A DNA stretch of 8,106 nt from Devosia sp. (GTDB taxonomy: Bacteria > Pseudomonadota > Alphaproteobacteria > Rhizobiales > Devosiaceae), in NCBI GenBank assembly GCA_028290225.1, contig JAQGKH010000181.1, forward strand, positions 1-8,106. The letters are read 5' to 3'. The translations under genes and the position numbers were made by a program. How positions within the stretch are numbered: position 1 is the stretch's first letter; the number at the start of each line of letters is the position of its first letter. This document shows, piece by piece, positions 1 through 6,480 of the stretch. Below the pieces are notes generated by a model. That model was not told the origin of the DNA, did no database searches, and saw only the letters and a list, made by a program, of their open reading frames with translations.

Positions 1-583
1 TCATCGCCACATTGGCCGCCATGATCGAAGCGGTGAACGCTCCCATATGCAGCATCGCCGCCCGGCCGCTGAACAGCTGCGTATAGCCCCAGGCCATCGC
101 CGTTAGGATCGCGAACAGAACAAGCATCAACCCGTTCTGGGACTCGCCAAGTGGCGATTTGCACAGCCGGTTGTAGACCACAAAGCCCAGCACGATCGAG
201 CCCATCGAGATGAGGATCGCTGCCCAGTTGGGCACATCCAGCACATTGCGGTCGATCAGGTAGAGGTCGGCCCCCACATAATAGATCAGCACCATCAAGG
301 CGAACCCCGAAAGCCAGGTCCAATAGCTCTCCCATTTGAACCAGGTCAGGTGTTCGGGCAGGAACTCGGGCGCCACCAGATATTTCTGGATGTGATAAAA
401 TCCGCCCCCATGCACCTGCCATTCCTCGCCATGCGCCAGCGGCGGCAGGCTGGGCGTCTTGCGCAGTCCCAGGTCCAGGGCGATGAAGTAAAACGACGAG
501 CCGATCCACGCAACGGCCGTGATCACGTGCAGCCAGCGCACCGCAAACATCAGCCATTCATAAACGATCGCGTAATCCGGCAT
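1..583 (-). CDS. puuD: Urate hydroxylase PuuD, N-terminal part (3' end outside window)
   Basis: Oxidises urate to 5-hydroxyisourate in the inner membrane, the step after xanthine dehydrogenase. 194 residues are visible and the frame is open at the window edge. Urate-oxidase N-terminal membrane-domain motifs are clear: a first helix with WLHVITAVAWIGSSFYF (residues 17-33), then WQVHGGGFY (55-63), the KYLVAP stretch (67-72), FKWESYWTWLSG (82-93) and YLID (108-111). Further hydrophobic segments lie near 89-105, 121-137 and 152-171. Several conserved His residues (19, 58, 64) are present. Known family members are about 400 residues and many end in a cytochrome c domain; that part would lie outside. 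The ATG at 583 is chosen because GAAGGA (596-591) sits 7 nt upstream and the protein then begins just before the first helix. The gene is separated by 320 bp from the transporter operon, so it may have its own promoter. Identification is by recognised motifs, not a search. Confidence 0.93.
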   Translation of the reverse strand, partial: MPDYAIVYEWLMFAVRWLHVITAVAWIGSSFYFIALDLGLRKTPSLPPLAHGEEWQVHGGGFYHIQKYLVAPEFLPEHLTWFKWESYWTWLSGFALMVLIYYVGADLYLIDRNVLDVPNWAAILISMGSIVLGFVVYNRLCKSPLGESQNGLMLVLFAILTAMAWGYTQLFSGRAAMLHMGAFTASIMAANVAM

Positions 584-719
584 CACTTGTTCCTTCAGTA
601 AGCCTTGTGGCGGGTTGGCGAACCACGAGACTGTCCCCGAGTGCATCCGGGATACCGTGTCGCCAGGGCGAGCCACCCCGCAGGAGCCCTCGCTCCAACA
701 AAGCCCTCGGCTCCATCTG

Positions 720-762
720 TCCCCTCCCCCTTGAGAGGAGGGGCCGGTAGGTGGGGTCCATC
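720..762 (+). repeat. Dispersed palindromic G/C repeat, copy C
   Basis: By eye this 43-nt stretch matches 6482-6524 at 38 of 43 positions, in the same orientation on the + strand. Both carry a CCCCTCC arm, a TTGAG core, a GGAGGGG arm, a G-rich tail and a shared GTCCATC end. The arms at 721-727 and 737-743 can form a 7-bp hairpin. Short C/G palindromes of this kind are scattered between genes in many alphaproteobacteria, comparable to REP elements; membership in a named family is not established here. It lies between the binding-protein terminator and puuD, and could add to termination or transcript protection. Confidence 0.8.
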
Positions 763-858
763 AGCGACCAGCCGCACCCGCCCCAGCCCTGCTCCAAGCA
801 AGAGAAAACGCTACTCCAGCCAAGGGCTGCCAAGCCGACACAGGACGGCGCTCAGCAA

Positions 859-885
859 GAGGGGCGGGCCCAAACCCGCCCCCTC
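859..885 (-). terminator. Probable terminator hairpin after the BMP binding-protein gene
   Basis: GGGGCGGG (861-868) and CCCGCCCC (875-882) form a perfect 8-bp GC stem with a 6-nt loop, beginning about 19 nt past the TAA of the binding-protein gene. One or two more pairs are possible at the base with a bulge. The hairpin is very stable, but the minus-strand sequence following it (CTCTTGCT) is only slightly T-rich, so it is not a textbook intrinsic terminator. Its place at the end of the operon supports the call. It could instead stabilise the 3' end of the transcript. Confidence 0.5.
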
Positions 886-903
886 CATTTCGATCAACCG
901 CGC

Positions 904-1989
904 TTAGGCCGGCTGCTCGACGCCTTCCACATACCAGTCCATGCTGAGCAGTTCGGCATCGGTCATGACAACGCCAGCCGCCACGCGCTCGGCGCCGGTA
1001 TTGTCCTTGATCGGACCGGTGAAGATATGGAACGAGCCGTCGATCTGACCGAGCCGCACCGCTTCTGCCGCTGCCTTGACCTCTTCGGTGACCTTGGGGC
1101 CATAGGGCCCGATCTGCACCACGTCTTCCTTAAGCCCTTCCCAGGTGTCGCCGGCCACCCAGGTGCCATCGATCACCGCTTTGGCCGAGGCCAGGTAATG
1201 CGGGCCCCAATGGTCGATAATCGAGGTCAGCTGGGTTTCAGGCGCAAAGGCGCTCATATCGGCGCCCTGCCCGAAGCCACCCACGATGCCGCGTTCCTGC
1301 GCCACCTGCAGTGCCGCCGGGCCATCGGTATGCTGGGCAATGACGTCCACACCCTGGTCGATCAGCGCGCGCGCCGCATCGGCTTCCTTGGCCGGATCGT
1401 TCCAGGTCGAGATATAAACCGGCTTCACCGTGGCATTGGGATTGACCTTGCGCGCCGACAAGGCCAAGGCATTGATGCCCATCACCACTTCTGGGATCGG
1501 GAACGAGCCGATATAGGCCAGCTTGCCGGTCTTGGAAAGGTGCCCGGCAATGGTGCCGCACACCGCACGGCCTTCATAGAAGCGCGCATTGTAAAGGCCC
1601 ACATTGTCGGCCTTCATGTAGCCCGTGGCATGCTCGAACTTCACGTCCGGGAACTGCTGGGCCACCTTGATCACCGAGTCGCCAAAGCCAAAGCTCGTGG
1701 CAAAGATCAGCTTGTTGCCCTGCTGGGCCAGTTCGCGCAGCACGCGCTCGCAGTCCGGGCCTTCCGGCACGTTCTCGACATAGGTGGTCTCGACCGCGTC
1801 ACCCAGCTGCTCCTGCAGATAGATGCGGCCCTGGTTATGGGCATAGTTGTAGCCATTGTCGTTGATGGTGCCGACATAGATGAAGCCCACCTTGAGCGGC
1901 TCGCCTTGCGCGAAGGCGCGAGAACCGAGCAGGGGCAAGGCGGCCGCGGCAGCACCGGCCTTGAGGATGGTGCGGCGATTGAGGGTCAT
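904..1989 (-). CDS. BMP-family ABC transporter substrate-binding protein (probable purine binding)
   Basis: Periplasmic receptor that hands substrate to the permease pair encoded just upstream. It has 361 residues. The N-terminus is a Tat signal peptide: NRRTILK (residues 4-10), an Ala/Leu-rich core and an AFA cleavage site near residue 27. There is no lipobox Cys, so it should be a soluble periplasmic protein. Basic membrane protein (PnrA-like) family hallmarks include VGFIYVG (34-40), DNGYNYAHNQGR (44-55), TSFGFGD (98-104), FEHATGY (118-124), YIGSFPIPEVVMGINA (159-174), WNDPAKEADAA (196-206), DVIAQHTDGPA (215-225), QLTSIIDHWGP (253-263) and WYVEGV (352-357). The family binds nucleosides or related ligands; a purine is inferred here from flanking xdhBC and puuD. 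The ATG at 1989 has AGGAG 6 nt upstream and follows permease 2 by 32 bp. The open frame extends further upstream to 2313, but that part lies inside the permease gene and is not protein-like. Confidence 0.92.
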   Translation of the reverse strand: MTLNRRTILKAGAAAAALPLLGSRAFAQGEPLKVGFIYVGTINDNGYNYAHNQGRIYLQEQLGDAVETTYVENVPEGPDCERVLRELAQQGNKLIFATSFGFGDSVIKVAQQFPDVKFEHATGYMKADNVGLYNARFYEGRAVCGTIAGHLSKTGKLAYIGSFPIPEVVMGINALALSARKVNPNATVKPVYISTWNDPAKEADAARALIDQGVDVIAQHTDGPAALQVAQERGIVGGFGQGADMSAFAPETQLTSIIDHWGPHYLASAKAVIDGTWVAGDTWEGLKEDVVQIGPYGPKVTEEVKAAAEAVRLGQIDGSFHIFTGPIKDNTGAERVAAGVVMTDAELLSMDWYVEGVEQPA

Positions 1990-2021
1990 GGTTTTCTCCT
2001 GATGGTGGCGGTTGATCGGAA

Positions 2022-2945
2022 TTAATTGCTGGGCAGGAACGGCTTGCCAAGGCAGGCCGGGGCGTTGGTGGAAGCGTCGCGCCGGATCGAGATCAGCACG
2101 AGCACGACGATGGTCGCAAGGTAAGGCAAGGCGGCCCACAACTCGGACGGAATAACCGAAAGCGGCCCGCCGCCCGCCTTGGCATAAAGCTCCATGGTCA
2201 TCACGAGGCCGAACAGATAGGCGCCCGCCAGCAGCCGCAATGGCCGCCAGGAAGCAAACACCACCAGCGCCACCGCGATCCAGCCGCGCCCGGCGGTCAT
2301 GCGTTCGGCCCATTGCGGCGTCAGCAGCAGCGGGAAGCAGGCGCCGGCAATCCCGGCCATGGCGCCCCCGAACAGCACTGCCAGATACCGCACCCCCCTC
2401 ACGCTATAGCCGATGGAATGGGCGGAAAGATCGTTCTCCCCCACTGCCCGCAGGATCAGTCCAGCCCGGGTCTTTTGCAGGAAATACCAGATGGCAAAGA
2501 CCATGAAGAACGAGAAATACACCGGGGCCGAATACCCGAACACTCCCCGCCACAGGGGATGGGTCGCCAGTTCAGGGGGAAACAGCGGCCCCATCAGCTG
2601 GATCGGCCGCGCCGAAAACGGCGCCCCCGCCAGCGCCGAAAACCCGGTGCCAAAGATGGTCAGCGCCAGTCCCGTCGCCGTCTGGTTGGCCGAAAGGCTG
2701 AGCGTCAAAAACCCGAAGATGAGCGACACCGCCGCCCCCGCCACCGCCCCACACAGCAAGGCAAAATACGGATTGCCGGTATAGAACTGCCCGGCAAAAC
2801 CGGCGATGGCGCCGACCAGCATCATGCCCTCGACGCCAAGGTTCAGCACCCCGGCCTTTTCCACCACCAGCTCGCCCAGTGCCGCCAGCAGGATGGGCGT
2901 GGCCGCGAACACCAGCGTCACGAGAATGGGAATGATGATCTCCAT
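2022..2945 (-). CDS. ABC transporter permease 2 of the BMP/nucleoside-type importer
   Basis: Inner-membrane permease that pairs with the product of the gene upstream to form the translocation channel. It has 307 residues with about 8-9 hydrophobic segments and belongs to the branched-chain/ribose/nucleoside permease superfamily (BPD_transp_2). Typical motifs are KAGVLNLGVEGMML (30-43), LSANQTATGLALTIFGTG (84-101), the cytoplasmic ATPase-contact loop RAVGENDLSAHSIG (166-179), LFGGAMAGIAGA (191-202) and TAGRGWIAVALVVFASW (217-233). The start is the ATG at 2945, whose A is also the last base of the preceding gene's TGA (TGATG). No good Shine-Dalgarno sequence precedes it, so translation probably depends on ribosomes finishing permease 1. 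A longer upstream open frame reaching 3851 lies inside permease 1 and is a shadow. Substrate identity rests on context. Confidence 0.93.
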   Translation of the reverse strand: MEIIIPILVTLVFAATPILLAALGELVVEKAGVLNLGVEGMMLVGAIAGFAGQFYTGNPYFALLCGAVAGAAVSLIFGFLTLSLSANQTATGLALTIFGTGFSALAGAPFSARPIQLMGPLFPPELATHPLWRGVFGYSAPVYFSFFMVFAIWYFLQKTRAGLILRAVGENDLSAHSIGYSVRGVRYLAVLFGGAMAGIAGACFPLLLTPQWAERMTAGRGWIAVALVVFASWRPLRLLAGAYLFGLVMTMELYAKAGGGPLSVIPSELWAALPYLATIVVLVLISIRRDASTNAPACLGKPFLPSN

Positions 2946-4027
2946 CACGCCGCACCCGTTGCCGGTGTGCTCGCCACGCGCCGCAGCCGATAGCGCACCA
3001 GCAGGTCGCCGCCCAGCAGGAAGAACAGCACCATCGCCTGGAAAATCCCGGTCGCCGCATTGGGCAGCCCGATGGTGGTTTGCGCCACCTCCCCGCCCAC
3101 AAAGGTGATCGCCATGACGATGCCGGCAAACACCACCCCGAGCGGGTTCAACCGCCCCAGGAAGGCAACGATGATCGCCGTGAACCCGTAATTGGTGGGA
3201 AAGCCCGGCACCATGCGTTGGAACGGCCCCGCCACCTCCAGCACGCCGGCGAGCCCCGCCAGGCCACCCGATACCAGCATGGCCAGCCAGATCGTCCGGT
3301 TCTCGGAAAACCCGCCATAGCGCGCAGCATGTGGCGCCGTGCCGACCACCCGCATCTGGTAGCCAAACACCGAGCGCGACATGATGAACCACGCCACCAA
3401 AGCCACAAGGAGGGCGATTGGCACCCCCAGATGCACGATGGTCCCCGGGATGATCGTGGGCAGCCGCGCCGCCTCGGCAAACATCCGCGTCTGGGGAAAG
3501 CCCATGCCCATCGGGTCCTTCCACGGCGCGCGAATGAGGTAATAGATCAGCTGCACCGAGGCATAGGTCAGCATCAAAGAGGTCAGGATCTCGTTGACAT
3601 TGAGCCGCGTGCGCAGCAGCGCTGGAATGGCCGCATACAGCATCCCCCCGACCACGCCAGCGAGCACCATCAGCGGCAATATCCACGGGCCGCTCATCCC
3701 GTAGGTCGCCAGCGCCACCCAGGTGCCCGCGAGCCCCCCGACCACATACTGCCCTTCGGCCCCGATATTCCACACATTGGCGCGATAAGCGATGGACAGC
3801 CCCACCCCGATAATGATCAGCGGCGCCGCCTTCACCCCCAGATCCTGCCACTTATAGGCATTGGTCAGCGGCGTCAGGAAAATCTCGCGCACCGCGCCCA
3901 TCCCGTCATAGCCGATGAGCGAAAAAATGATCGCCCCCACCACCATGGTCAGCGCTACGGCCGCCGCGGGCGTGAGGTACTGCATCAATCGGCTGGGTTC
4001 GGGCCGCTTTTCAAGCCGGAATGGCAT
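2945..4027 (-). CDS. ABC transporter permease 1 of the BMP/nucleoside-type importer
   Basis: First of two dissimilar membrane subunits of the importer. It has 360 residues, beginning with a short basic cytoplasmic segment (MPFRLEKRPEPSR) and a long hydrophobic helix (about 18-38). Motifs of the family include ANVWNIGAEGQYVVGG (83-98), RLNVNEILTSLMLTY (141-155), the loop MRVVGTAPHAARYGGFS (225-241) and FTAIIVAFLGRLNPLGVVFAG (282-302). The region around 39-80 is the extra N-terminal segment normal for the longer permease of this pair. Its start overlaps the ATPase gene by 17 nt and its stop overlaps the next ATG by one base. I chose the ATG at 4027 over the one at 4048 because GGAGG (4038-4034) is 6 nt before it, while no such site precedes 4048. 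With the ATPase, second permease and binding protein it makes a full importer. Confidence 0.93.
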   Translation of the reverse strand: MPFRLEKRPEPSRLMQYLTPAAAVALTMVVGAIIFSLIGYDGMGAVREIFLTPLTNAYKWQDLGVKAAPLIIIGVGLSIAYRANVWNIGAEGQYVVGGLAGTWVALATYGMSGPWILPLMVLAGVVGGMLYAAIPALLRTRLNVNEILTSLMLTYASVQLIYYLIRAPWKDPMGMGFPQTRMFAEAARLPTIIPGTIVHLGVPIALLVALVAWFIMSRSVFGYQMRVVGTAPHAARYGGFSENRTIWLAMLVSGGLAGLAGVLEVAGPFQRMVPGFPTNYGFTAIIVAFLGRLNPLGVVFAGIVMAITFVGGEVAQTTIGLPNAATGIFQAMVLFFLLGGDLLVRYRLRRVASTPATGAA

Positions 4028-5555
4028 CGCGTGCCTCCGTGGCGCCATGCACGCCGCCCATCAGCAAGCCGATCTCTTCCACGCTCACCTCGCCCACCGG
4101 CTGCGCTGCCGATAGCCGCCCGCCATTGATCACCGCCAGCGTGTCGCACAACGCCAGCAATTCATCCAGATCCTGGCTGATCACCACAATAGCCGAGCCT
4201 TCTGCCGCCAGGTCCACCAGGGCCTGGTGGATTGCCGCGGCCGCGCCCGCATCCACGCCCCAGGTAGGCTGGCTGACAACGAGCACGCTGGGCCGCTGCA
4301 GGATTTCGCGTCCCATGATGTATTTCTGCAGGTTTCCGCCCGAAAGCGAGCCGGCCGTCGAACCCGGCCCCAAAGCCTTCACCGCGAAATCGGCGATTAC
4401 CTTTCCGGTATAGGTCTTGGCCGCCCCCCCGTTGATCAGCCCCATGATCACCATGCCCAGCCGGTCCCGCGCGGTCAGCACCGAATTGTCCGACAGGGTA
4501 AAATCCCCCACCGCCGCGTGCCCATTGCGCTCCTCGGGTACCGCGCAAAGGCCCCGCTTGCGCCGGCCCGTCGTGTTCAGCAGCCCCAGCGGATAGCCGT
4601 CGATCGAAACAGCATCTTTGTCATCGCCCAGCACTTCCCCGCTCAGCGCATCGAGCAGGGCATTCTGCCCATTGCCCGCCACCCCGGCGACGCCGAAGAT
4701 CTCGCCGGCACGCACGGTAAAGCTCACATCGTTCACCGGCACATCGAAATGCCCGGCTTTGCTGGTGACCAGCCGCGACACCGCCAGCTTTGGCGCCCCC
4801 AGACTGCGCCCCTGGCTGCGCACGATATCCTTGAGCCCGGCGCCGATCATCTTTTCGGCCATGGAGCGCGAGGTTTCCTGCTTGGGATCGCAGGTAGCCA
4901 CCAGCTTGCCGCCGCGCAGGATTGTGGCCGTGTCGCACAGCGCTTTGATCTCGTGGAGCTTGTGGGAAATATAGAGGATCGAACAGCCCTGCGCCGCCAG
5001 CTTGCGCAGCACTTCGAACAACTGCTCCACCTCCTGAGGCGTCAGCACCGAAGTGGGCTCATCCATGATGAGGAGCTTGGGATCGAGCAGCAGCGCGCGC
5101 ACGATCTCGATGCGCTGCCGCTCGCCCACCGACAGCGTTGCCACCGTCCGGTGCGGATCGAGCAGGAGCCCATAAGTGCTCATCACCTCGCGCACCCGCA
5201 CCTCGAGGTCGCGCGATTTGAGCGTGCCATCCATGCCCAGCGCGATGTTCTCGAGCACCGTCAGCGCTTCAAACAAGGAAAAATGCTGGAACACCATGCC
5301 AATGCCGAGCTTGCGGGCCGCTTTGGGGTTGGCCACCACCACGGGCGCCCCATCCCAGCGGATCTCGCCGGCATCGGCCTGCATGATCCCATAGATCATC
5401 TTGACCAGCGTCGACTTGCCGGCGCCATTTTCGCCCAGCAGCGCGTGAATCTCGCCCGGCCGCACCGAGAACGATACATCGTCATTGGCTAAAACGCCGG
5501 GAAATCGCTTGGTTATCCCGGTCAGTTGCAATCGCAACGGCATGCTAGCGTCCAT
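4011..5555 (-). CDS. ABC transporter ATP-binding protein with two nucleotide-binding domains (BMP/nucleoside-type importer)
   Basis: Powers uptake through the two permeases encoded downstream. It has 514 residues, the normal size for the duplicated ATPases of sugar/nucleoside importers. Domain 1 is complete: Walker A GENGAGKST (41-49), Q-loop VFQ (88-90), signature LSVGE (141-145), Walker B LLIMDEP (161-167) and H-loop His198. Domain 2 is degenerate: its Walker A region reads GVAGVAGNGQNA (288-299) without the GKS/T, the signature LSGGN (404-408) is intact, and the Walker B end is VVSQP (426-430) with Gln where the catalytic Glu would be; Gln461 replaces the H-loop His. This asymmetry is usual in the family, so one composite ATP site probably does the hydrolysis. 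The start at 5555 has GAGGG 6 nt upstream and overlaps xdhC by 11 nt; an alternative ATG at 5543 has a weaker site. The overlap ties expression to xdhC. Confidence 0.94.
   Translation of the reverse strand: MDASMPLRLQLTGITKRFPGVLANDDVSFSVRPGEIHALLGENGAGKSTLVKMIYGIMQADAGEIRWDGAPVVVANPKAARKLGIGMVFQHFSLFEALTVLENIALGMDGTLKSRDLEVRVREVMSTYGLLLDPHRTVATLSVGERQRIEIVRALLLDPKLLIMDEPTSVLTPQEVEQLFEVLRKLAAQGCSILYISHKLHEIKALCDTATILRGGKLVATCDPKQETSRSMAEKMIGAGLKDIVRSQGRSLGAPKLAVSRLVTSKAGHFDVPVNDVSFTVRAGEIFGVAGVAGNGQNALLDALSGEVLGDDKDAVSIDGYPLGLLNTTGRRKRGLCAVPEERNGHAAVGDFTLSDNSVLTARDRLGMVIMGLINGGAAKTYTGKVIADFAVKALGPGSTAGSLSGGNLQKYIMGREILQRPSVLVVSQPTWGVDAGAAAAIHQALVDLAAEGSAIVVISQDLDELLALCDTLAVINGGRLSAAQPVGEVSVEEIGLLMGGVHGATEARDAIPA
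4034..4038 (-). promoter_or_regulatory. Ribosome-binding site that fixes the permease 1 start
   Basis: GGAGG on the minus strand, 6 nt before the ATG at 4027 and inside the 3' end of the ATPase gene. It decides between two in-frame ATG codons (4027 and 4048), since it lies downstream of the 4048 codon and could not serve it. Confidence 0.75.
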
Positions 5556-6408
5556 CCACGGCCCTCAGTTCCCTGGTGCCCTGTACATGCCCTGGTTCAG
5601 CTTCCCGCCAGCCAATCTGGACCATAATTTCGGCCGCCGCTAGTGCCGCGATCACTTCGGGCCGTTTATCCCCAAGCCCTTGACGCCCAATGGGTAGCAC
5701 CAGTCGCTCCAAAGCCTCTGCACTGCCTCCTTCTGCCCGATACCAGCTGGTAAATTTCGCCCGCTTGGTCGCCGAACCCACCATGCCGATATAAGGGCTG
5801 TCCTGCCGCTCCAGCGCTTCCCTCGCCAGCAGGAAATCGAGGGCATGATCGTGCGTCAAAATAACAAAGGCGCTCCGCTCGGGCGCCATGCGGATCACCG
5901 CCTCGGGCAGCGCCGCCAGCCGCGCCTCGACCGTGGGGGGCAACCCCGTCAACTCGCTCGCCCGCGTATCCACCACATGCGCCCGCACCGGCAGCAGCGC
6001 CAGCGCCTCCGCCAATGCCCGCCCCACATGCCCCGCCCCGAACACGAACACATCAGGCAACTCGGCGTCTTCGCGCGTTACCCGCGCCAGCAGCGCCTCA
6101 CGCAAATCCGCATCGGCAAACCGCAGCGCCACTCCAACTCGCCCGCCGCAGCATTGCCCGATCTCAGGCCCCAGCGGCACATCCATCGCGGCCTCCGCCT
6201 GCCCGCTCGCCAGCAACCGCCGCGCATGGGCAATCACCATATGCTCCAGCGCCCCGCCCCCGATGGTCCCGAAGATTCCCCCTGGACCCACCAGCATGAA
6301 CGTCCCCTGCTCGCGCGGCGACGATCCCCGCACCGAAGTGAGTTCGCAGGCGATGGCTTCGGGGGTGCCGGCGAAGAAGGCTTCGAGCTGCGGAAGGCGG
6401 CGCGTCAT
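5545..6408 (-). CDS. xdhC: Xanthine dehydrogenase accessory protein XdhC
   Basis: Binds molybdenum cofactor, supports its sulfuration and delivers it to XdhB; it acts in the cytoplasm and is not part of the mature enzyme. It has 287 residues. The N-terminal XdhC/CoxI domain carries VRGSSPREQG (26-35), GTIGGGALE (47-55) and GQCCGGR with paired Cys86-Cys87 (84-90). The C-terminal Rossmann-like domain carries VFGAGHVGRALAEAL (122-136), LTHDHALD (184-191), IGMVGSATKRAKF (207-219) and PIGRQGLGDKRPEVIAALAA (239-258). I chose the ATG at 6408; a GTG three codons upstream (6417) is possible but would abut the Shine-Dalgarno sequence. The ribosome-binding site lies within a dispersed palindromic repeat. 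The stop overlaps the ATPase start by 11 nt, so the importer is translated directly after this maturation factor. Confidence 0.94.
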   Translation of the reverse strand: MTRRLPQLEAFFAGTPEAIACELTSVRGSSPREQGTFMLVGPGGIFGTIGGGALEHMVIAHARRLLASGQAEAAMDVPLGPEIGQCCGGRVGVALRFADADLREALLARVTREDAELPDVFVFGAGHVGRALAEALALLPVRAHVVDTRASELTGLPPTVEARLAALPEAVIRMAPERSAFVILTHDHALDFLLAREALERQDSPYIGMVGSATKRAKFTSWYRAEGGSAEALERLVLPIGRQGLGDKRPEVIAALAAAEIMVQIGWREAEPGHVQGTRELRAVDGR

Positions 6409-6452
6409 GGCAACCACCCCCTCCCCGACCCTCCCCTCAAGGGCGAGGGAGG
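6409..6452 (-). repeat. Dispersed palindromic G/C repeat, copy B (abuts xdhC)
   Basis: Read on the minus strand, this carries the same CCCTTGAGGGGAGGG core and G-rich tail as copies A and C, but with more differences and one-base gaps. It faces copy A (6481-6524) across a 28-nt spacer. The G-rich tail runs straight into the xdhC ribosome-binding site and start codon. This is consistent with a repeat that is tolerated, or used, at the 5' edge of a gene. Confidence 0.7.
6417..6426 (-). promoter_or_regulatory. xdhC ribosome-binding site embedded in the repeat
   Basis: GGGGAGGGGG on the minus strand; its GGAGG core (6424-6420) is 11 nt before the ATG at 6408, a somewhat long but workable spacing. 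The sequence belongs to the G-rich tail of repeat copy B, so it can pair with the C-rich half of copy A in the same transcript. Confidence 0.6.
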
Positions 6453-6480
6453 ATCAAACTGTGTGTTAAGTGCTCGTGCC

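Larger units (their letters stand above)
584..903. other. Intergenic region between binding-protein gene and puuD
   Basis: No credible gene lies here: the open frames crossing it have no family-like sequence and run into neighbouring genes in the wrong frame. It holds a GC hairpin next to the upstream gene's stop (859-885), a palindromic repeat copy (720-762), and the puuD ribosome-binding site. Weaker signals are an imperfect 17-bp palindrome at 635-651 (CCC-GA-TC-GGG symmetry), a GGTT/AACC inverted pair at 613-624, and a 12-nt near-direct repeat (685-696 and 702-714). Either of the first two could be an operator for puuD, but nothing identifies a regulator. I could not pick out a convincing -35/-10 promoter. 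Confidence 0.6.

Noticed and set aside
685..714. Short near-direct repeat (12-13 nt) upstream of puuD
   Set aside because: Only two imperfect copies with G/C-rich content; could be chance, and no regulator or function can be attached to it.
784..829. Inverted pair CAGCCCT / AGGGCTG as a second terminator
   Set aside because: The 7-bp stem encloses a 32-nt loop and has no T tract; the hairpin at 859-885 is a much better candidate.
558..833. Small minus-strand frame of 91 codons between the binding protein and puuD
   Set aside because: It runs through the palindromic repeat and into the puuD 5' end, has no convincing ribosome-binding site and no recognisable motif.
751..2025. Long + strand open frame of 424 codons opposite the binding-protein gene
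   Set aside because: It is His/Gly/Arg-rich antisense sequence with no family motifs, exactly opposite a well-supported gene. Long antisense frames are common in GC-rich DNA.
1990..2313. Possible N-terminal extension of the binding protein to 2313
   Set aside because: It overlaps permease 2 in another frame, the sequence is Arg-rich and unlike any signal peptide, and the ATG at 1989 has a good ribosome-binding site followed by a classic Tat signal.
2946..3851. 609-codon frame suggesting a fused or longer permease 2
   Set aside because: The upstream part lies inside permease 1 in the wrong frame. Permease 2 motifs begin only after the ATG at 2945, and the TGATG junction explains the continuity.
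3080..5492. Long + strand open frames (3080-4129, 4227-5492) opposite the permease and ATPase genes
   Set aside because: Compositionally biased translations without recognisable domains; the opposite strand carries clear conserved motifs throughout.
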